From JACPLA01 sp035291905 (GTDB taxonomy: Bacteria > Bacteroidota > Ignavibacteria > UBA10030): a stretch of DNA of 17,195 bases. The stretch is taken from contig DATDRF010000201.1 of assembly GCA_035291905.1 (NCBI GenBank), positions 1 to 17,195 of the forward strand, read 5' to 3'. The notes beneath the pieces were generated by a model. The model saw nothing but the letters and a program-made list of their open reading frames with translations. It ran no database searches and was not told where the DNA came from. The translations under genes were made by a program, and so were the position numbers. Of the stretch, positions 1-6,736 are shown one piece after another; the stretch's first letter is position 1, and each line of letters begins with the position of its first letter.

Positions 1-144
1 CCGTTTGGCGCATCCGCAATAACGGCGGAATCGCCTTTTGATACCCAGAATGAGACAATTCGCCCTGAATTCATGCAGAAAGGGAAAATGCTTGGCCGGC
101 GCATTGCCGTGTTGGCGAAGCGCATGAGGCAGGCAAAGCGCTGA
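1..144 (+). CDS. C-terminal fragment of a flavodoxin/WrbA-like NAD(P)H oxidoreductase (5' truncated)
   Basis: An open frame runs from the first base of the window to a TGA at 142-144 and gives 47 residues. It opens with PFGASAITAESPFDTQNETI and ends with a basic helix containing LGRRIAVLAKRM. The order of a P-[FY]-G-A-S turn, an acidic/polar linker and a terminal '(L)GRR(I/V)AxLAK' helix is how flavodoxin-fold NAD(P)H:quinone oxidoreductases of the WrbA type and their relatives end. This would be a soluble FMN-dependent redox enzyme. The assignment rests on this short tail only; the FMN-binding part lies outside the window. Another flavodoxin-fold or Rossmann reductase is possible. Confidence 0.45.
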   Translation, partial: PFGASAITAESPFDTQNETIRPEFMQKGKMLGRRIAVLAKRMRQAKR

Positions 145-179
145 CCGTTGTCTCTGCCGGGCACGATTCTCATTCCACT

Positions 180-352
180 AAGAGTATGGTAGTGTCTCAA
201 TTTGGTTGTAGTTTCTAACGCAGAGACCTGCCTGCGTGCCGACGATCCCAAGTCTAAATTCCCGATGAGTGTTCACTTCGGCAGGCAGGTCTGCGTCCTT
301 TGCGACTCTGCGTTGTAGTCTATATTTGAAATTGAGACACTACCAAGAGTTT
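180..352. mobile_element. MITE-like inverted-repeat element (about 157 bp) with 16-bp terminal repeats and an imperfect 8-bp target duplication
   Basis: Bases 188-203 (GGTAGTGTCTCAATTT) are the exact reverse complement of 329-344. Immediately outside lie AAGAGTAT (180-187) and AAGAGTTT (345-352), a 7/8 direct repeat placed as a target-site duplication would be. Inside are further perfect inverted pairs: 217-225 with 306-314 (AACGCAGAG/CTCTGCGTT) and 226-235 with 281-290 (ACCTGCCTGC/GCAGGCAGGT). The whole unit can therefore fold into one long imperfect hairpin with its loop near 236-280. No transposase is encoded. An old non-autonomous element is the simplest reading, but a plain dispersed repeat is possible. 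Confidence 0.55.
299..328 (+). promoter_or_regulatory. Candidate Bacteroidota-type promoter (TTTG-N18-TATATTTG)
   Basis: TTTG at 299-302 and TATATTTG at 321-328 are separated by 18 nt. This matches the Bacteroidetes/Flavobacterium sigma consensus TTG-N17-23-TAnnTTTG, with a full match in the -7 box. Transcription would start near 335, about 40 bases before the membrane-protein start at 377. The boxes lie in the right half of the MITE-like element and point outward. This is a prediction from sequence only. Confidence 0.4.
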
Positions 353-376
353 TATCTCTGTTCTTTCTTCCTTATA

Positions 377-922
377 ATGAATGCCATGAACTTTGACAGA
401 TATCCCTGGGTAGTTCCCGTCGTTTCCATCCTTGGAGCAGGGATCATTCTTGCGGTCGATTATTTTGTCGGCTCCTTTGTTCAGTTTCCTGTCTTCTTTC
501 TTCTTCCCGTCCTCTTCGCTGCATGGTATGGAGGAAAATCCTGGGGAATCGCGTTTGCAGTGACCCTCCCGCTGATACGATTCTATTTTTCTACCGTGTG
601 GGATTCGCCCGGTACGCTGATTGATTCAATGGTCAGCGCCGTGAACAGGATTATTGTTTTCACTCTTATCGCGGTGCTGGCGGATCGCGTCGCATCACAA
701 ACACGTGAGCTCAAGAGGGAGGTTCAGCAGCTTGAGGGTTTGCTGCCTATCTGCAGCCATTGCAAGAAGATCAAAAGCGAGGACGGCCGATGGACAATGA
801 TGGAGCGGTATATCTCGGATCATTCTCAAGCGGAATTCTCGCATGGCATTTGCCCCGATTGCCTTGAAAAGCACTATCCAGAGATCTCTCAGCGTATGAA
901 GGAAAAATCGGCCACGAAGTAA
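377..922 (+). CDS. Small membrane sensor-like protein with a C-terminal CxxC...CxxC domain
   Basis: A 181-residue protein. Residues about 10-103 are strongly hydrophobic and form three or four membrane segments, including FFLLPVLFAAWYGG, a pattern seen in membrane sensory domains of bacterial signalling proteins. Residues about 103-121 look like a short signalling helix. The tail has LLPICSHCKK (Cys126, Cys129) and HGICPDCLE (Cys159, Cys162), a probable metal-binding module common at the C-terminus of PAS, GAF or response-regulator proteins ('LLPICxxCKKI...FSHGICPECxEK'). No kinase, receiver or GGDEF domain is present, so membrane input joins the Cys module directly. An upstream in-frame ATG at 269 lies inside the MITE-like repeat and adds an unlikely N-terminus, so ATG 377 is preferred (ATG 386 is also possible). 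No clear Shine-Dalgarno is visible. Confidence 0.75.
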   Translation: MNAMNFDRYPWVVPVVSILGAGIILAVDYFVGSFVQFPVFFLLPVLFAAWYGGKSWGIAFAVTLPLIRFYFSTVWDSPGTLIDSMVSAVNRIIVFTLIAVLADRVASQTRELKREVQQLEGLLPICSHCKKIKSEDGRWTMMERYISDHSQAEFSHGICPDCLEKHYPEISQRMKEKSATK

Positions 923-1044
923 GCCCGGCCCTCGGCCTCCTCACCCCGTTTGTTTCTCTTGATTCCCTTTAGAGCATCTGCTAGATTTCAGCAGCTCGTC
1001 TGCATTACACGATACCCATTCTCCTCATTATCGAAGGAAGTGCC

Positions 1045-3261
1045 ATGAGATCATCCCGCATCGTTCTGTTTGTTTCATTGGTCCTCGCCTCGGCTTTCGC
1101 GGTTCATGCGCAGCAAAAGAAATTGATGACTGCAGATCAGCTCTACCGGAATGCCGAACCGCGTGTTCTTGAACCACTTCCGAGTGTCGTGCGCTGGCTC
1201 GATGATTCCCATTACCTTGTTTCGAAACGCGTCGAAGGTCAGCCAAGGCCTTCCACGATATCCGTTGATGCAATAACGGGGAAAGAGACGGAATACAAGG
1301 GCTTTGAGCAATACCAGGATGTTGCCGGAGAGGGATGGAACCTCGCAAATCCTGCATCGACAAACGAGGTGAATACAAGAGCGGTGTACGTGAAGGAGAA
1401 CGATCTCTACTACCTTGACACAGAGGCGAAACAATTCAAGCGGCTGACGGAATCAAAGGACGAAGAGAAGAATCCGACACTTTCGCCGGACGGCAAGTAC
1501 GTTGCCTTCACGCGCAACAACGACCTCTATGCCATCGATGCGGTTTCGGGCAAGGAGTCCCGCTATACCTCTGACGGCGGCGAGGCTGTCTACAGCGGCT
1601 GGGCTGCGTGGGTGTATTTTGAAGAAATTCTGGGCCGCGGCTCGCGCTATCGGGCATTCTGGTGGTCGCCCGACAGCAGGAAGATCGCGTTCTACCGGTT
1701 CGACGAGAACAAGGTCCCCGTGTTTCCGATCTACAGCTCCGAAGGACAGCATGGGATCCTTGAGAACCAGCGCTATCCGAAGGCCGGAGACGCGAATCCC
1801 GAGGTTCGCGTAGGAATAGTCTCCGTCGATGACGGCAAAACATCATGGGTCGATTTCAATGAGAAAGATGACCAGTACTTCGGGACACCCTTCTGGACAC
1901 CCGACGGCAAGCAGCTTTGGGTCCAGTGGATGAATAGAGGACAGGACAATCTCCGCGTCTACGCTGTGGATCTGCAGACAGGAAAGAAGGCGCAGGTCTA
2001 TTCCGAAAACCAACCGTCATGGGTTGATTGGCTGGAGGAGATCAAGTTTCTGGAGGGGAACAAGGGCTACATCATCAAGACGGACAAGGACGGATGGATG
2101 CATATCTATCATCATGATATGAAGGGAAATCTGAAATCCCAGTTGACGAAAGGGAAATGGCAGGTCTCCGCTATTACGTACGTCGATGAGGATGACGATC
2201 TGATCTACTTCACCGCACGGAAGGAGGCATCGACCAGAACGGATCTGTACAAGGTGGGATTGAATGGGAAAGGATTAACGAGACTCACGTTCGGTCCTTT
2301 TTCGCATTCTGCACGGCTCTCGCCCAAAGGAAGCTATTTTGTCACGACGTACTCCAACGTTTTAACACCCTCAAGAATGGGGCTCTATACGAATAAAGGC
2401 AAACTCGTACGGGAGCTGGGAGACAACAAGGGGAAGGAGTTCGGCAATTACGATTTGGCAAAAGTGGAAATGTTCACGATCCGTACATCCGACGGTTACG
2501 ATCTGCCGGCCGCGTGGGTGTTGCCGACGAACTTCGATCCAGCCAGGAAGTATCCGGTTCTCGTCAGTATCTACGGCGGACCGGCTGCCGGGACGGTGTT
2601 CGATACCTGGCGCGGGACAAGCAGCCAATGGCTGGCTCAAGAGGGAGTGATTCAGATTTCATTCGATCACCGTGCTTCGGGGCATTTCGGGAAGGAAGGT
2701 GTTGCGCTCATGCACCGGAATCTCGGAAAGTGGGAAATGAATGATTATGCCGAATGTGTGAAGTGGCTGAGGACAAAGCCATTCGTTGATGCCTCAAAAG
2801 TTTGCATCACCGGCGGCAGTTACGGGGGGTACATGACGTGCATGGCGCTTACGGCCGGAGCTGACTACTTCACGCACGGTATCGCAGGTTCATCCGTCAC
2901 CGATTGGCAACTGTACGACACGCACTACACGGAGCGGTACATGGATACTCCGGCAGAGAATCCCGAGGGGTATAAGGCAGGTTCTGTGATGACGCACGCG
3001 GACAAATACAAGGGCCTCCTGCGCATTGTCCACGGAAATATGGACGACAATGTGCACATGCAGAACAGTATTCAGCTGGTCGACAAACTGGAGGAGACGG
3101 GGAAGCATTTCGAGCTCATGATTTATCCCGGCGGCCGTCATGGCTGGGGTGGGGCAAAGGCCGTTCACTCAAGGAACGAAGGTTTGAGATTCTATTACCG
3201 ATACCTTCTGGAGAAACCGTTTCAAGAAGAGCTGTTCGCCCCATCCCGGGGACGACGCTGA
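1045..3261 (+). CDS. Secreted dipeptidyl peptidase IV-like S9 family serine peptidase
   Basis: A 738-residue protein with a signal peptide (residues 1-22, cleaved VHA|QQ), an N-terminal DPPIV beta-propeller (about 40-490) and a C-terminal alpha/beta hydrolase. The triad is visible: nucleophile Ser592 in GGSYGGYM, Asp667 in HGNMDDNVH and His699 in GGRHGWGG. The double-glutamate motif that grips the substrate N-terminus is present as WVYFEEI (Glu193-Glu194). The family removes X-Pro or X-Ala dipeptides from peptide N-termini, here in the periplasm or outside the cell. Length matches full-size bacterial DPP IV. ATG 1045 follows GAAGGAAG (1033-1040), a good ribosome site. It appears monocistronic, with a strong terminator right after it. 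It fits a protein-degrading lifestyle together with the proline dehydrogenase downstream. Confidence 0.93.
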   Translation: MRSSRIVLFVSLVLASAFAVHAQQKKLMTADQLYRNAEPRVLEPLPSVVRWLDDSHYLVSKRVEGQPRPSTISVDAITGKETEYKGFEQYQDVAGEGWNLANPASTNEVNTRAVYVKENDLYYLDTEAKQFKRLTESKDEEKNPTLSPDGKYVAFTRNNDLYAIDAVSGKESRYTSDGGEAVYSGWAAWVYFEEILGRGSRYRAFWWSPDSRKIAFYRFDENKVPVFPIYSSEGQHGILENQRYPKAGDANPEVRVGIVSVDDGKTSWVDFNEKDDQYFGTPFWTPDGKQLWVQWMNRGQDNLRVYAVDLQTGKKAQVYSENQPSWVDWLEEIKFLEGNKGYIIKTDKDGWMHIYHHDMKGNLKSQLTKGKWQVSAITYVDEDDDLIYFTARKEASTRTDLYKVGLNGKGLTRLTFGPFSHSARLSPKGSYFVTTYSNVLTPSRMGLYTNKGKLVRELGDNKGKEFGNYDLAKVEMFTIRTSDGYDLPAAWVLPTNFDPARKYPVLVSIYGGPAAGTVFDTWRGTSSQWLAQEGVIQISFDHRASGHFGKEGVALMHRNLGKWEMNDYAECVKWLRTKPFVDASKVCITGGSYGGYMTCMALTAGADYFTHGIAGSSVTDWQLYDTHYTERYMDTPAENPEGYKAGSVMTHADKYKGLLRIVHGNMDDNVHMQNSIQLVDKLEETGKHFELMIYPGGRHGWGGAKAVHSRNEGLRFYYRYLLEKPFQEELFAPSRGRR

Positions 3262-3287
3262 TTCATCCGGAGTGGAATGATACGCAC

Positions 3288-3333
3288 GATCTCCGTTCGT
3301 TCAGGAAACTCAGGCGAACGGAGATCTCTTTTT
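3288..3333 (+). terminator. Rho-independent terminator after the S9 peptidase gene
   Basis: A perfect 12-bp stem, GATCTCCGTTCG (3288-3299) with CGAACGGAGATC (3315-3326), has a 15-nt loop and is followed by TCTTTTT (3327-3333). It lies 27 bases past the peptidase stop and just before the next start at 3347. Confidence 0.88.
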
Positions 3334-3346
3334 GTGCCAGTGAAAG

Positions 3347-4087
3347 ATGATCTCTTATCGGATCTTGCATAGTGCGTTGTTTGTTGCTCTGATTGTTCAT
3401 GCGCAGAGCTCGTTTGCCCAAACCGGCCCTTTTACCGCGAAGGTCCGTTTTGGAGCGATCGACACGACGTGCTATCCGAGCTGCGACCATCCTACGGAAT
3501 GGAGCCTTCAGCTGTTCGCGGATATCTATGACGGGAACGGAGACCTTGTTTCACCTTCGAACGCGTATCTTTATGAATGGGGCACGGATTTCTGCCGCGG
3601 GTTCGGTTTCGCATACGGTTGGGCGGTAGGGATGGGCCTCTCAGAAATTCGTCCCGACGGCAACAAGGCAAAGAACGAACCGGGATGTTGCCTGCTGTGC
3701 CCGTATCAAACATACCATGTCGGGGTAAGGGTCACAATCAACGGATCAACCGTCCTCAGTCCGAATGTTCGTATTCCCGATGGTTCCCGGATAACCGTGA
3801 CGACAGCAGGCCTGCCTGCATCACCGAATCCGTTACGGCTCAGCGGCGACGGACCGCTGATCCTTCCTGTCCGTCCCACTACCCAGGCGGTGGCCGCAGT
3901 GTTCATACTCACCTCCTCGCTGGATCTGGTCCTGGCGAGGGACTATCGCGTCGTGGAGTCATTCGGTGTCTATTCTGTTTCCGTTCCGTCTTCCGACCTT
4001 AGAACGAGGCTTCGATCGGGGATCCATTTCGTTGTTGCAAGACTGAAAGAAGAGGAATATCGCTGGAAGATCGCAGTGATCCAGTGA
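3347..4087 (+). CDS. Secreted protein of unknown function with six cysteines and a possible divergent Type IX sorting domain
   Basis: A 246-residue protein that I do not recognise as a known family. It has a signal peptide with two plausible cleavage points, VHA|QS and SFA|QT, both leaving Gln at +1. The mature N-terminal part (about 26-155) carries Cys42, Cys46, Cys83, Cys114, Cys115 and Cys118, enough for three disulfides, and looks beta-rich. Residues 159-246 begin with SPNPL and end with LRSGIHFVVARLKEEEYRWK-IAVIQ, which follows the layout of Type A C-terminal sorting domains (PNP..., then 'L.SG.YF..L.....KK..VI'). That similarity is by eye and unproven. ATG 3347 has only a weak ribosome site (GAAAG). 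The gene lies directly after the peptidase terminator, so it must have its own promoter or depend on readthrough. Confidence 0.7.
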   Translation: MISYRILHSALFVALIVHAQSSFAQTGPFTAKVRFGAIDTTCYPSCDHPTEWSLQLFADIYDGNGDLVSPSNAYLYEWGTDFCRGFGFAYGWAVGMGLSEIRPDGNKAKNEPGCCLLCPYQTYHVGVRVTINGSTVLSPNVRIPDGSRITVTTAGLPASPNPLRLSGDGPLILPVRPTTQAVAAVFILTSSLDLVLARDYRVVESFGVYSVSVPSSDLRTRLRSGIHFVVARLKEEEYRWKIAVIQ

Positions 4088-4163
4088 TTCCGGGTTGATT
4101 TTCCCAGAGGGGTTTTCTATTTTGATGTCGTTGTGGCGTGATTTTCTGGCACAAGAGGGGACC

Positions 4164-4679
4164 GTGAGAAACTCCTTAAGGTGGTTCTTGGCGGCTGTCA
4201 GTGTCGTAGCGATCGCCTGTCAGGACGAAACGAACCCGCCCGTCGCTTCTGACGCCCGGGTGACGATCCCTGAGAGTCCCGATAGCGTGGGTTTCACGGA
4301 TGTCATCGATCTTACGGTGGGGGTTCAGCAGTATCGAAATGTGGATGTTCTGGGGACGCTTTGGTTTTTTGTCACTCCTGCAACCGATTCAGCTCAGTCG
4401 GAGAAGCGCGCAGGCCCTATTCCTTACGATGTTTTCATTTACACCGAAATGAGATTCCGTCGCAACCAGGATTACACGATGTACCAAAGCTGGACCGCGG
4501 GGGGGAAATCGGGAGACAGGCTGATGCTGGCCGCGGGATCAACGGTATCCCTTCAGAAATTCTACCAGATCTGGTCGATTCCCAACGAAGCGTACATTAA
4601 CATCACTTTTCTTGTCACCCCCTCGAGTGTGGATGTTCACGCGTTGTGGGTCAGTTATGAGCCGCCGCCGGACTCATAA
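4164..4679 (+). CDS. Predicted lipoprotein of unknown function
   Basis: A 171-residue product if translation begins at GTG 4164. From there the N-terminus is basic (RNSLR), then hydrophobic, then VAIAC, a good lipobox with Cys19 followed by QDETNPP, an acidic flexible linker typical of surface or outer-membrane lipoproteins. AGAGGGG (4154-4160) supplies a ribosome site at short spacing. The frame is open further back to a TTG at 4095, but that start would put 23 residues before a perfect lipoprotein signal, so I reject it. The rest (about 40-171) looks like a beta-sandwich with a proline-rich end (YEPPPDS). No enzyme motif is visible. It lies 76 bases after the Cys-containing secreted protein and may be co-transcribed with it. 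Confidence 0.65.
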   Translation: MRNSLRWFLAAVSVVAIACQDETNPPVASDARVTIPESPDSVGFTDVIDLTVGVQQYRNVDVLGTLWFFVTPATDSAQSEKRAGPIPYDVFIYTEMRFRRNQDYTMYQSWTAGGKSGDRLMLAAGSTVSLQKFYQIWSIPNEAYINITFLVTPSSVDVHALWVSYEPPPDS

Positions 4680-4693
4680 AGTCCCGGTCCAAC

Positions 4694-4830
4694 GCCTGAA
4701 GTCCAAACCTGAAACCTGAAGCCTGAAATCCCAATTTGGCCTACGAACGATTCCAAGCGAGTAGATGCCAAATTGAGGATCCCGCCGCTGTTTGGCGGGA
4801 CCTGAAACCCGTAACCCGTAACTCGGAACT
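4694..4830 (+). repeat. Copy A of a structured intergenic element: heptamers, two hairpins, heptamers
   Basis: Hairpin 1 pairs AATTTGGC-CTAC (4733-4744) with GTAG-(AT bulge)-GCCAAATT (4761-4774), loop 4745-4760. Hairpin 2 pairs TCCCGCC (4780-4786) with GGCGGGA (4794-4800), loop of 7. Both sides carry 7-nt words: CCTGAAA/CCTGAAG before (about 4694-4728), and CCTGAAA CCCGTAA CCCGTAA CTCGGAA after (4801-4828). It ends about ten bases before the DUF2277 start codon, so it forms that gene's leader. A second copy is at 5132-5255. Confidence 0.85.
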
Positions 4831-4837
4831 ATACTAT

Positions 4838-5107
4838 ATGTGCCGAAACATTCGACCCCTGTTCAATTTTGAGCCGCCGGCAACCGACGAAGAAGTTCAG
4901 GCCGCTGCAATCCAATTTGTCCGCAAGATCAGCGGATTTGCAAAGCCGTCTAAGGTCAATGAGCGTGCATTCGATCGGGCTGTTCGGGACGTGACACGAG
5001 TCGCCCGGCGGCTTGTCGATTCTCTCGAAACCCAGGCCCCCCCTCGCAACAGAGAAGAGGAGGCAGCAAAGGCGAGGGCCCGAGCCGAACAACGGTTCGG
5101 TACGTAA
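4838..5107 (+). CDS. DUF2277 family protein
   Basis: An 89-residue protein starting MCRNIRPLFNFEPPATDEEV and ending AAKARARAEQRFGT. The opening 'MCRNI(K/R)xLFNFEPPAT', the middle 'QFVRKISGFxKPS' and the Ala/Arg-rich end are characteristic of the DUF2277 (COG5552) family of short soluble bacterial proteins of unknown function; length matches. ATG 4838 is clearly the start because the family begins with MCRN. The frame is open back to a TTG at 4736, but that stretch is translated repeat element. The ribosome site is weak (CGGAA about ten bases upstream). The gene is bracketed by two copies of the structured repeat, one in its own leader and one directly after its stop, so it may be a small exchangeable cassette. 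Confidence 0.9.
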   Translation: MCRNIRPLFNFEPPATDEEVQAAAIQFVRKISGFAKPSKVNERAFDRAVRDVTRVARRLVDSLETQAPPRNREEEAAKARARAEQRFGT

Positions 5108-5131
5108 GAGGCTCTGACGCATTGCTCAGGA

Positions 5132-5255
5132 CTCGCAACCTGAAATCCCAATTTGGCCTGCGAACGGAACGTGAGCAGAGGCCAAATTGAGGATCCCGCC
5201 GTTGTTGGGCGGGACCTGAGCCTTGAAACCTGAAACGAAGCGACGAACTCGGAGT
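5132..5255 (+). repeat. Copy B of the structured intergenic element, in the leader of the GH109-type gene
   Basis: Hairpin 1 pairs AATTTGGC-CTGC (5150-5161) with GCAG-(AG bulge)-GCCAAATT (5175-5188), loop 5162-5174. Hairpin 2 pairs TCCCGCC (5194-5200) with GGCGGGA (5208-5214), loop of 7. Flanking 7-nt words are CTCGCAA CCTGAAA before and CCTGAGC CTTGAAA CCTGAAA after. Copies A and B share two identical 21-nt blocks (4722-4742 = 5139-5159; 4767-4787 = 5181-5201) and a 12-nt block (4794-4805 = 5208-5219), while the loops differ. Both end with AACTCGGA a few bases before a start codon. Confidence 0.85.
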
Positions 5256-5260
5256 AACCC

Positions 5261-6631
5261 ATGTCAACGATTAAAACTCTCGACCGGCGTGACTTTCTGA
5301 AACTGGGGACCGCCGGTGTCGGCACCATTCTGGCCGGACGCCTGATGTCGTCTCCGGAACAAGCCATCGCCGCGAATAAGACGATGATCGGCTACAAAGC
5401 GCCTCCCATGGATGTGGTTCGGATTGGATTTGTCGGGGTGGGGGGACAGGGGACCTCTCACGTGGAGAATTTCCTGAAGATTCCCGGTGTGGAGGTGAAG
5501 GCCGTTTGCGACATTATCGAAGAGCGTGTCGCGAGGGCCCAGAAAATGGTGGAAGATGCCGGCCAGAAAAAGCCTGAAGGATACAGCCGCGGTCCCAGAG
5601 ATTTCGAACGGCTGTGCGATCGTGATGATATTGAACTTGTGTTCAATTCGACGCCATGGGAGTGGCACGTTCCTGTTTCGCTTGCGGCCATGGAGTCGGG
5701 GAAACATACCGCGATGGAGGTACCCGCGGCAACAAGAATTGAAGATTGCTGGAAACTCGTCGATACCTCGGAGAATACCCGCCGTCACTGCATTATGATG
5801 GAGAACTGCAACTACGATAAAGTCGAGATGATGATCCTCAACATGGTGAAGAAGGGGCTATTCGGGGAACTACTTCACGCAGAATGCGGATATCTCCACG
5901 ATCTTCGGGGGGTAAAGTTCGACGTGCAGGGGGAGGGAGCATGGAGGCGGGCACACTCGATGACGAGCAACGGCGACCTCTACCCGACACACGGACTCGG
6001 CCCAATTGCCCAATGTTTCGACATCAATCGCGGCAACGGTTTTGACTATCTGGTATCGGCGGGGACAAAGACAAGGGGACTTCATCTGTATGCACTGGAA
6101 CAATTCGGTGCCGGGAGTGAGCAGGCAAAAGAGACGTATAGACTGAGCGATATCGTCACAACCCTGATTCGCACAAAGAACGGAGAGACAATCATCGTGA
6201 AGCATGACACGAACTCTCCAAGACCATACAGCCGCGATATTCTGGTACAGGGAACAAAAGGAATAGTAAGGAAATATCCCGAGGCAAAAATCTATATCGA
6301 GGGAAAGAGCGAGCCCCACCGTTGGGATCCCCTTGACGCGTATCTGCAGGAACACAACCACCCGATCTGGGCCGACCTTGAAGAGAAAAGCAAGGGTGCG
6401 GGGCACGGTGGAATGGATTTTATCGAGGACTATCGCCTCATACAAACGCTTCGAAAGGGATTGGTCCCTGATATGGATGTCTACGATGCAGCGGCCATCA
6501 GCGCGGTGACGGAATTGAGCGGCAAATCGATAAGGAATGACGGCGAACCACAGAAGTTTCCCGATTTCACCAGGGGCGGATGGAAGGCGCCGAGGGTCCT
6601 TGAGGCGATGAGGGTGGAGAACGAAGGGTAG
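5261..6631 (+). CDS. Tat-exported Gfo/Idh/MocA family protein, GH109 (alpha-N-acetylgalactosaminidase) type
   Basis: A 456-residue protein. Residues 1-38 are a twin-arginine signal (RRDFLK at 9-14, then a Gly/Ala-rich core). The Rossmann NAD motif GVGGQG is at 59-64. The central part has STPWEWHVPVSLAAMESGKH and EVPAAT, then ECGYLHDLRGVK and LYPTHGLGP with Tyr241 and His244. These signatures are shared with GH109 enzymes such as the Elizabethkingia alpha-N-acetylgalactosaminidase, where the Tyr and His of the YPTH motif are functionally important and NAD+ is a bound cofactor for a redox-assisted hydrolysis. Size matches that family (about 440-460). The likely role is extracytoplasmic removal of terminal N-acetylgalactosamine; other Gfo/Idh/MocA activities cannot be excluded. 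GGAG (5251-5254) is the ribosome site. Tat export would let it fold around NAD before crossing the membrane. Confidence 0.85.
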   Translation: MSTIKTLDRRDFLKLGTAGVGTILAGRLMSSPEQAIAANKTMIGYKAPPMDVVRIGFVGVGGQGTSHVENFLKIPGVEVKAVCDIIEERVARAQKMVEDAGQKKPEGYSRGPRDFERLCDRDDIELVFNSTPWEWHVPVSLAAMESGKHTAMEVPAATRIEDCWKLVDTSENTRRHCIMMENCNYDKVEMMILNMVKKGLFGELLHAECGYLHDLRGVKFDVQGEGAWRRAHSMTSNGDLYPTHGLGPIAQCFDINRGNGFDYLVSAGTKTRGLHLYALEQFGAGSEQAKETYRLSDIVTTLIRTKNGETIIVKHDTNSPRPYSRDILVQGTKGIVRKYPEAKIYIEGKSEPHRWDPLDAYLQEHNHPIWADLEEKSKGAGHGGMDFIEDYRLIQTLRKGLVPDMDVYDAAAISAVTELSGKSIRNDGEPQKFPDFTRGGWKAPRVLEAMRVENEG

Positions 6632-6647
6632 AGTTATCCACTTCTCC

Positions 6648-6724
6648 ATTCGATATTTGATTGTTCGACATTCGATATTTCTTTTGGACCAACGAAAAAC
6701 AATATCGAACATCCAATGTCGAAT
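6648..6724. repeat. Inverted array of 7-nt-phased ATTCGAT/ATATCGAA words
   Basis: TTCGATATT (6649-6657 and 6671-6679) is the reverse complement of AATATCGAA (6701-6709), and TTCGACATT (6664-6672) of AATGTCGAA (6715-6723). Word spacings are 7, 14 and 15 nt. The array fills the gap between the GH109-type gene and the next lipoprotein and can form a hairpin around 6680-6700. Confidence 0.75.
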
Positions 6725-6736
6725 TTCGCACGGCTT

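Noticed and set aside
269..376. N-terminal extension of the membrane protein from an ATG at 269
   Set aside because: The extra 36 codons are translated MITE-like repeat and overlap the candidate promoter; ATG 377 gives a normal membrane protein.
923..1044. Promoter TTG-N20-TAGATTTC before the S9 peptidase gene (959-989)
   Set aside because: The -7 box misses the final G of TAnnTTTG and the -33 element is only three bases, so chance is likely in a T-rich gap.
4095..4163. Upstream TTG start for the lipoprotein
   Set aside because: It would bury a perfect lipoprotein signal sequence behind 23 residues; GTG 4164 has AGAGGGG upstream.
4736..4837. N-terminal extension of the DUF2277 protein from a TTG
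   Set aside because: It translates the hairpin repeat; the family starts at MCRNI, which is ATG 4838.
4694..5255. CRISPR array
   Set aside because: Only two repeat copies with a gene between them, and the repeated words are short and in tandem without unique spacers of constant length.
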